From assembly GCA_947631375.1 (NCBI GenBank), contig CANRLD010000080.1, positions 1-7,868 on the forward strand: DNA of 7,868 bases. The letters are read 5' to 3'. The translations under genes and the position numbers were made by a program. Position 1 is the stretch's first letter. Each line of letters opens with the position of its first letter. Origin of the DNA: an uncultured Methylophaga sp. (GTDB lineage Bacteria; Pseudomonadota; Gammaproteobacteria; Nitrosococcales; Methylophagaceae). Below are positions 1 through 5,073 of the stretch, one piece after another. Under the pieces are notes generated by a model. That model made no database searches. It saw only the letters and a list, made by a program, of their open reading frames with translations, and had not been told where the DNA came from.

Positions 1-409
1 ACCCATGCCAAAGACAAACTGCCAGCAGAAATTTCCGGTGGTATGAAGCAACGTATCGGTATTGCCCGGGCGTTGGGAATGGAGCCAAAAGTATTGTTGA
101 TGGATGAGCCATTCGGCGCGCTGGATTCCTTAACCCGTGCGCATTTGCAGGATTCATTGATGGAGATTCAGGCGGAGCTGAACAACACCGTCATTATGAT
201 TACCCATGATGTGGATGAAGCGGTGTTGTTATTGGACAAGATTGTCATGATTACCAATGGCCCGGCAGCCAGCATTTGGAGAGTTCTTAGCTGTCCAGCT
301 GCCTCGGCCCAGACGGCGCCTGTCATTGGCAGACAATCCGGATTACAACCGTTATCGGTCAGAAGTCATTAAGTTTTTGCATCAACGTCACGCCAGAAAA
401 GCAGCTTGA
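1..409 (+). pseudogene. nrtD: Nitrate/nitrite ABC transporter ATPase (NrtD-like), 5' partial and frameshifted near the 3' end
   Basis: This is the C-terminal part of a cytoplasmic ATPase that would power uptake of nitrate or a similar anion (nitrite, cyanate, taurine-type systems are close relatives). The first window base is codon position 1. In order the fragment shows the ABC signature (SGGMKQR), Walker B with catalytic Glu (VLLMDEP), the D-loop (GALD) and the H-loop His (ITHDVDEA). The stretch DKIVMITNGPAA is typical of the NrtD/NasD group. After the Ile codon at 274-276 the frame leaves the family: a run of three T at 275-277 appears to hold one extra base. Removing one T restores a native-looking tail (GEFLAVQLPRPRRR, then NPDYNRYRSEVIKFLH) ending at TGA 407-409. 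As written, translation instead adds 31 unrelated residues and stops at 370-372. The ATPase core is intact, so some activity could remain. The nitrate assignment rests on similarity from memory; the permease and binding-protein genes would lie upstream. Confidence 0.85.
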
Positions 410-442
410 GAGGGAAACAATAAAGGCGTCAAACAGGCATTA

Positions 443-470
443 AAAAAGCCGGGACAAAGCCCGGCTTTTT
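443..470. terminator. Bidirectional rho-independent terminator between nrtD-like and the fused dehydrogenase-lactonase gene
   Basis: An 11-bp perfect inverted repeat, AAAAAGCCGGG and CCCGGCTTTTT, flanks the six-base loop ACAAAG. The GC-rich core is followed by a T run on the plus strand, and the A run on the left gives a T run on the minus strand. It sits between two convergent genes and can end transcription from both sides. Confidence 0.93.
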
Positions 471-488
471 GTTGTGAGGTGAAACTGA

Positions 489-2420
489 TTACTTAATCGG
501 CAGGAAATGAAGTTTTCCTGCTTTCATATCGGGCATCAGAATATGTTTACCATCAGCAGACAAGGCAATGTCGGCTGCGGTTTCATAGTCGTCGCTAATC
601 AGTTGCGGGGTTGCTTTGGCTTCGTTTAACTGCCAGACCTTACCGTTAGCCCAGTCACTGATGTAGAGGAAACCATCGGTGTCACGCACCAGACCGTCAG
701 CACCACCAAAGCCACTATTTACTTTGATGGCTTTGCCGGAGGCAATATCAAGCTGGAACAAGTCACCGGTACCGAAGTCGGCAACCAGCATCTTGTTATA
801 ACCATCCATTAACAGGCCGTTAGGGCGTTTGATTCCGGCATTAGCGGTAAGGATTTCTTTAACCGTTTTGCCATCTGCAGAAACTTGATAAATACCGGCA
901 TTCTGGCCGTCATCATCACCACTGTCAGAGACATAAATTACGCCTTCACCATCAATTTCAACATCGTTGAGGAAGACGGCAGTGCCCGGAAAGTCGTTGG
1001 CATCAACCAACACTTCACTGTCACCTTGCAGGCTGACTTTGACCAGTTGGTTCACATCGGCGACATACAGTGTGTTGTCAAACATATCGATGCCTTTTGG
1101 ATCATTCAGACCTTCGGCGAGAGTCTGCGTGCTGCCATCAGTATTAATCACCGTGACTTTGCCATCACCATTTTTACCAAATTCACCGATCTCGGTAACA
1201 AATACCCGGCCATCCGGATGGGCGATAGCCGACTCCGGCATTTGCAAGTTATCGATGGTTGTGGTCGAACGGGTGGCAACCGGGCTGGTTGCTGTGGCCT
1301 CTTCACCGTAACTGACACGGTAGATCACGTCGTTATAATCATCGGACACCAGTAATGAACCATCGGGTAATTGCAGGACATCGGTTGGTCGTCCCCAGGC
1401 TTCTCCATTGACCAGCCAGCCATCAATAAAGGTTTCCTGGCCACTGACCTGGTTGTTGTCATCAAACGTTACTCGAACCAGCTGGTAACCGACAGGTTCT
1501 GTGCGATTCCACGAGCCGTGCTGGGCAATGATCACATCGTTTTTATAGTCTTCCGGGAACATATCGCCGGTATAAAACTTCATGCCAAGACCGGCTGCAT
1601 GGGCTTGAAACTCGGCGACCGGGAAAGTCACTTCCTGCGGTGGTGTCTGGTCTTTCCAGTCATCATGTTGAGTGTTCCCACCAACATAATAAGGATAACC
1701 AAAGTGCATGCCTTTTTCGGGCGCAGCATTTAATTCTTCAGCCGGAATATCATCGCCCAGCATATCGCCACCATTATCGGTGAAATACAGCACGCCGGTG
1801 GTTGGCTGGAAATCCATACCGACCGAGTTACGAATGCCTTGCGCATAAATTTCAGCGTCGCTGCCATCCGGGTTCATGCGGATAATCGTGGCTTCCATAC
1901 CTTCCACATCACAAATGTTACAAGGTGCGCCAACGGTGACATACAGTTTGCCATCCGGGCCGAAATCAATATAACGCCAGCCGTGATGCGCTTTGTCTGG
2001 CAGTTCATCATAGATAACTTCGCGCATATCCTTGAAGGGAAGTGTTAAGTCAAAGCCAGGAGCAGCGTAACGGGCGATCCGGTGTTGCTCGGCAACATAC
2101 AGGTTGCCCTGATACATTGCGACGCCATTGCCGACTTTCAGATCATCGAGAATGGTGATGACTTCATCGGCTTTACGATCTTTATTGCGATCGACGACGG
2201 CATAGACATTATCTTCGCGGGTGCCAACAAACACCGTACCGGTGGATTGCCCCAGTGCCATTTGTCTTGCTCCCGGAACTTCGGCGTAGATTTCGACTTT
2301 AAAACCTTCCGGCACATTGAGTTTAGACAGATTTTGCTCAACATCAGCAAAACTGGCGGTGCTGGCTAAGCCTAGCGAGGAAAGCATCAAAATGCTCAAC
2401 GTTTTGTGGGTAAACTTCAT
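489..2420 (-). CDS. Secreted two-propeller fusion: PQQ sugar/sorbosone dehydrogenase domain plus SMP-30/gluconolactonase-like domain
   Basis: The 643-residue product begins with a Sec signal peptide (residues 1-25, cleavage after ASFA), so it is probably periplasmic. Residues about 30-372 form a quinoprotein sugar dehydrogenase propeller of the sorbosone dehydrogenase type. Visible marks are AHHGWR (His145 aligns with the catalytic base of soluble glucose dehydrogenase), GIRN (Arg197-Asn198), HGSWNR (301-306) and the family ending RPTDVLQLPDG...IYRVSY. After a short Thr/Ser linker, residues about 389-643 form a second propeller with SMP-30/gluconolactonase marks: Glu397 in PESAIAHPDG, Asn485 in FLNDVEIDG, Asn534 in RPNGLLMDG and Asp575 in GGADGL, matching the family's metal-site Glu, Asn, Asn and Asp. 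I infer oxidation of an aldose or aldehyde to a lactone, then hydrolysis to the acid. Single-domain sorbosone dehydrogenases are roughly 370-440 residues, so the extra length is real. The start is supported by GGAG at 2428-2431. It follows the TetR gene by 36 bases. The CNIC at 167-170 lacks the His of a heme site. Confidence 0.88.
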   Translation of the reverse strand: MKFTHKTLSILMLSSLGLASTASFADVEQNLSKLNVPEGFKVEIYAEVPGARQMALGQSTGTVFVGTREDNVYAVVDRNKDRKADEVITILDDLKVGNGVAMYQGNLYVAEQHRIARYAAPGFDLTLPFKDMREVIYDELPDKAHHGWRYIDFGPDGKLYVTVGAPCNICDVEGMEATIIRMNPDGSDAEIYAQGIRNSVGMDFQPTTGVLYFTDNGGDMLGDDIPAEELNAAPEKGMHFGYPYYVGGNTQHDDWKDQTPPQEVTFPVAEFQAHAAGLGMKFYTGDMFPEDYKNDVIIAQHGSWNRTEPVGYQLVRVTFDDNNQVSGQETFIDGWLVNGEAWGRPTDVLQLPDGSLLVSDDYNDVIYRVSYGEEATATSPVATRSTTTIDNLQMPESAIAHPDGRVFVTEIGEFGKNGDGKVTVINTDGSTQTLAEGLNDPKGIDMFDNTLYVADVNQLVKVSLQGDSEVLVDANDFPGTAVFLNDVEIDGEGVIYVSDSGDDDGQNAGIYQVSADGKTVKEILTANAGIKRPNGLLMDGYNKMLVADFGTGDLFQLDIASGKAIKVNSGFGGADGLVRDTDGFLYISDWANGKVWQLNEAKATPQLISDDYETAADIALSADGKHILMPDMKAGKLHFLPIK

Positions 2421-2456
2421 AGGGTTTCTCCGGTGAAAGGAAAGAATAAAACGGGG

Positions 2457-3056
2457 TTAGTCGGCAACTAATATCCGTTTAAACAGGATGTCGATAAAAA
2501 TGTGTAATGGAGCAATACTGGACTGCATTTTGGCGCGCAAAATGGCACCTTGCCAGCCCGATAACAAAAACTCGGCTAATTTTTCGGTATCAGTATCTGC
2601 TGCTAATTGTTGATTGGCAATGGCCGCTTGCAGGCACTCGCTAAACTGCTGCTTCCAGCCTTCGAAGATGCTGTCGAGCCGGAGTCGAAAGGTTTCATTT
2701 TGGCTGGAAAGCTCTTGACCAAGGCTGCCAATTAAACAGCCACGTTTGCATTTGTCATCACGAATGGTAGCCAAACCGCTTTCCAGATAGCGACGAATAC
2801 GTTGTAAGGGACTGACACTTTCATCGGTAAGAAAACGTTTGATCATTTCAGCATAGATGACGGCGGATTCGTCAATGATCGCCAGGCCGAAATCCTCTTT
2901 GCTGGCAAAGTAGTAATAAAAAGAGCCTTTCGGCACGTTGGCTGTTTTTAATATGGTATTTAATCCACTAGGGTTAAAGCCATGCTGGGCAATAACTTCA
3001 GTACCGACCTGGATTAATAATTGTTTGGTTTCGCTACGCGTCATCGTTAAATTCAT
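2457..3056 (-). CDS. TetR-family transcriptional regulator, NemR/AcuR-like
   Basis: This 199-residue regulator has a TetR helix-turn-helix at about residues 8-55, ending in the diagnostic VPKGSFYYYFASKEDF (41-56). The C-terminal ligand domain contains GCLIGSLGQEL; Cys107 falls where NemR of E. coli has its reactive Cys106, and another cysteine lies at 103. Family knowledge therefore suggests a sensor of electrophiles, quinones or reactive aldehydes, although the true ligand is not visible. It is the first gene of a two-gene operon with the fused dehydrogenase-lactonase. A palindrome lies inside its own promoter, as expected for autorepression. The start at 3056 has only a weak purine stretch upstream (CTGAAAA); the ATG four codons later has no better ribosome site, so I keep the longer form. 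Length is normal for the family. Confidence 0.92.
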   Translation of the reverse strand: MNLTMTRSETKQLLIQVGTEVIAQHGFNPSGLNTILKTANVPKGSFYYYFASKEDFGLAIIDESAVIYAEMIKRFLTDESVSPLQRIRRYLESGLATIRDDKCKRGCLIGSLGQELSSQNETFRLRLDSIFEGWKQQFSECLQAAIANQQLAADTDTEKLAEFLLSGWQGAILRAKMQSSIAPLHIFIDILFKRILVAD

Positions 3057-3075
3057 TTTTCAGCATAATGTGCTC

Positions 3076-3104
3076 ATAATAGACCGGTCGTCTACATGGT
3101 GCAA
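3076..3104 (-). promoter_or_regulatory. Putative sigma-70 promoter of the TetR / dehydrogenase-lactonase operon
   Basis: On the minus strand a -35-like TTGCAC (3099-3104) and a -10 TATTAT (3076-3081, five of six consensus bases) are separated by exactly 17 bases. The TetR-type palindrome fills most of the spacer, which would let the repressor block RNA polymerase. Expected transcription starts about 13 bases before the regulator's ATG, giving a short leader. Confidence 0.6.
3080..3094. promoter_or_regulatory. TetR-family operator palindrome
   Basis: The sequence TAGACCGGTCGTCTA has perfect outer arms TAGAC and GTCTA around a five-base centre, and contains the overlapping palindrome GACCGGTC. 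It lies between the regulator gene and the divergent hydrolase gene, within the regulator's promoter spacer. TAGAC/GTCTA-type operators are, as far as I recall, usual for this class of TetR proteins. A plus-strand -10-like CATAAT at 3075-3080 overlaps its left edge, so it may control both directions. Confidence 0.72.
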
Positions 3105-3252
3105 GTCGGATTAATTTCGTCGGCTTACTACGTGTTGTTGCGATTTGTTATTGAGTGATGCCGCTGAGCTGATCCAGTATGAGCGGATGAATGGCGATGT
3201 GTTTACCTCGCTTCGGCTGGTACGATACGAGTGACTGAGTCTGCAGGAGAAA

Positions 3253-3858
3253 ATGATGAGTAATACGAACACAACCTTAAGAGATATAACCGGATTGGGA
3301 CATGAACCTGCCCGGTTGAGCGAGGCAGCACTAATTATGATTGACTGCCAAAACACCTACCGCAAGGGCGTTATGCAGTTAACGGGGGTAGAAGAAGCGC
3401 TACAGGAGGCCTTGGCATTGCTGACACGCGCCAGAAGGTTACAAATCCCCATTTTTCACATTCAGCACGACGGTGGTCCGGGGTCACCTTATGACTTAAC
3501 AACTGAGCTCGGACAAATCGCTGAAGAAGTGGCACCGCAGGATGGGGAATATGTGATTAGCAAAAGTTTCCCTAATTCCTTTGTACAAACGGAACTGGAT
3601 GACAAGTTGCGAGCATTGAATATTGAACACATTGTGTTGGCAGGATTTATGACGCATATGTGTGTTAACTAAACGGCGCATGGCGGTTTTAATTTAGGTT
3701 ACAAACCAACGGTGGTTGCCAGTGCCACAGCGACCCGTGCCTTGCAGGCAGCACATGGCAACATGGTTCCGGCGGCGCAGGTTCACGATGCTGCGATTGC
3801 CTCAACGCGTGATTTATATGCCGCGGTGGTGGATAGCGTAGCGGATCTTCCGGATTAG
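3253..3858 (+). pseudogene. Isochorismatase-family cysteine hydrolase interrupted by an in-frame TAA
   Basis: The frame encodes an isochorismatase-like hydrolase, a family acting on amides, ureides or isochorismate in the cytosol; the substrate cannot be told here. The triad is visible: Asp31 (MIDCQNTY), Lys104 (SKSFPNSF) and Cys137 (GFMTHMCVN). Directly after CVN a TAA at 3670-3672 stops translation at 139 residues. Reading on in the same frame gives THAGGF-type family sequence (TAHGGFNLGY, then PTVVASATATR) to a TAG at 3856-3858, about 201 residues, the usual family length. The position holding TAA is normally Ser in CVNST, so one change, TCA to TAA, explains it. The truncated form keeps the triad but lacks the last third of the fold. 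AGGAG at 3245-3249 is three bases from the first ATG and six from a second at 3256, which may be the better start. It is divergent from the TetR gene and may share its operator. Confidence 0.85.
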
Positions 3859-3874
3859 GATTGCTATAGCATAC

Positions 3875-3895
3875 GCCCGGAGCTTGACTCCGGGC
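3875..3895. terminator. Hairpin between the convergent hydrolase and cytochrome c peroxidase genes
   Basis: An eight-base perfect GC-rich stem, GCCCGGAG and CTCCGGGC, encloses the loop CTTGA. It lies 16 bases after the hydrolase stop and just downstream of the peroxidase stop at 3906. The following T run is short (TTAT), so termination may be weak, but position and structure fit a shared terminator. Confidence 0.7.
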
Positions 3896-3905
3896 TTATG
3901 TGAAT

Positions 3906-4901
3906 CTAGTCAAAGGGTACCGGGATCGGTGTATTACTGGTGGATGGCGGCAGTTGTGGTAAGACAAATTGTGGTTGATCGCCGGTTAATGTTTTCAAAA
4001 AGGCGGTGATATTTTTAATATCCTGCTCTGCAAGTTGCTGACCCAGTTGTAACCGTGCCATGACGTCAACCGCGTCCTCCAGTTTCCAGTACGCGCCATC
4101 GTGGAAATACGGATAGGTCAGTTCGACATTGCGTAGGGTGGGGACTTTAAAGGAAAAACGATCAGCATCATTACCAGTGACTGCAATGCGGCCTTCTGCA
4201 GGATTGTCAGTTTGATAAGCCTCGATAAGTCCCATCCGCTGGAAGGATGTCCCGCCAATAGCCACTCCGTGATGGCAGGCAACACAGCCTGTTTCCTTAA
4301 ATTTTTGATACCCGGCAAGTTCTGTTTCGGTTAAGGCGTTGTCATTACCTTTAAGCCACAGGTCAAAGCGTGCGTTCGGTGTCACCAATGTTTCTTCAAA
4401 CGCCGCGATCGCGTTGGTGACTTGATCGATGGTGATTTCATTACTGCCATAGATTTTATTGAAGTCGGCAACGTATTGAGGAATTGAACGCAATACATCA
4501 ACGGCCAGTGAATGTGTAAATGCCATTTCCATTGGATTACTGATGGGGCCCGCAGCTTGCTCCTGCAAATCGGCTGCGCGGCCATCCCAGAATTGTGCCA
4601 GACTTAAGCTTGAATTGAGGACGGTGGGGGAGTTGATTGGTCCTTGCTGCCAGTTATGGCCAATCGAGGTTGGCAGGTTATCACTGCCACCTGAACTGAG
4701 ATTATGACAGGAGTTACAGGAGATAAAGCCTGAACGGGATAGTCTAGGATCAAAAAAAAGCTTTTTCCCGAGTTCCACTTTTTCTGGTTCGGTAGAAACA
4801 AAAGGCTCAATGGGTTGGATTGGTTCGCTACTTAATCTGTCAGCAACAGCGGATGAAAAAGGTAATAGCGCCATCATCGTTAGGAATAGAGTTTTACGCA
4901 T
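3906..4901 (-). CDS. Di-heme cytochrome c peroxidase, periplasmic
   Basis: The 331-residue protein reduces hydrogen peroxide to water with electrons from small c-type cytochromes or azurin in the periplasm. A signal peptide spans residues 1-20 (cleavage after SAVA). Two heme-binding motifs are present: CNSCH at 62-66, the N-terminal peroxidatic heme, and CVACH at 206-210, the C-terminal electron-transfer heme. Other family marks are SIGHNWQQGP (His82, the likely distal ligand), FWDGRA (104-109), NPMEMA with Glu125, PYFHDGAYW (264-272) and MARLQLG with Met281, the likely axial Met of the high-potential heme. Length and order match bacterial CcpA/CcpR enzymes. GGGG at 4908-4911 gives a good ribosome site. 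The exact FNR box upstream fits the known low-oxygen induction of such peroxidases; a -10-like TATCAT at 4935-4940 would place that box about 60 bases upstream of the start, a class I arrangement. The gene is divergent from a quinoprotein dehydrogenase. Confidence 0.95.
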   Translation of the reverse strand: MRKTLFLTMMALLPFSSAVADRLSSEPIQPIEPFVSTEPEKVELGKKLFFDPRLSRSGFISCNSCHNLSSGGSDNLPTSIGHNWQQGPINSPTVLNSSLSLAQFWDGRAADLQEQAAGPISNPMEMAFTHSLAVDVLRSIPQYVADFNKIYGSNEITIDQVTNAIAAFEETLVTPNARFDLWLKGNDNALTETELAGYQKFKETGCVACHHGVAIGGTSFQRMGLIEAYQTDNPAEGRIAVTGNDADRFSFKVPTLRNVELTYPYFHDGAYWKLEDAVDVMARLQLGQQLAEQDIKNITAFLKTLTGDQPQFVLPQLPPSTSNTPIPVPFD

Positions 4902-4980
4902 AATTTTCCCCGATCATTTATAGAAATAACGTCAATGATAATTTGAGTAAAACGAACGAGTCATATTAAAGTCTTTTTCC

Positions 4981-4994
4981 TTGATCTGGATCAA
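4981..4994. promoter_or_regulatory. FNR/ANR-type binding site
   Basis: TTGATCTGGATCAA matches the FNR consensus TTGAT-N4-ATCAA at all ten defined bases. It lies in the 172-base region between the divergent peroxidase and quinoprotein genes, 79 bases from the peroxidase ATG and 79 from the quinoprotein ATG at 5074. Peroxidase control by FNR/ANR is well established in other gammaproteobacteria. For the rightward gene the candidate -10 sequences (TGTAAT 5005-5010 or TTTACC 5014-5019) lie very close to the box, so there it could activate or repress. Confidence 0.88.
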
Positions 4995-5073
4995 GTGAGC
5001 CGTTTGTAATGCCTTTACCGTCTCACAGTGATCTCTGTTTATGGTTACAAAAATAACAAAGAGAGAGAATATT

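Noticed and set aside
885..1355. Plus-strand open frame inside the fused dehydrogenase-lactonase gene
   Set aside because: It is antisense to a clear protein family and its own translation has no recognisable motif; other plus-strand frames at 967-1311, 1371-1733, 1839-2048 and 2082-2369 fail for the same reason.
1911..1922. CxxC (CNIC, residues 167-170) in the fused enzyme as a heme site
   Set aside because: The following residue is Asp, not His, so no c-type heme is attached; similar cysteines are usual in sorbosone dehydrogenase-type proteins.
3111..3356. Minus-strand open frame spanning the regulator-hydrolase gap
   Set aside because: It overlaps the conserved hydrolase start antisense and has no family-like sequence.
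3670..3672. TAA as a recoded or reassigned codon
   Set aside because: TAA ends the TetR and fused enzyme genes in this window, TAA is poorly read through, and I see no recoding structure after it.
5023..5031. TCACAGTGA palindrome upstream of the quinoprotein gene
   Set aside because: Nine bases with a short arm is expected by chance and matches no operator I can name with confidence.
5041..5073. Upstream ATG at 5041 as the quinoprotein start
   Set aside because: It would put 11 polar residues before the signal peptide and has no ribosome site, while 5074 has GAGAGAG at a suitable distance.
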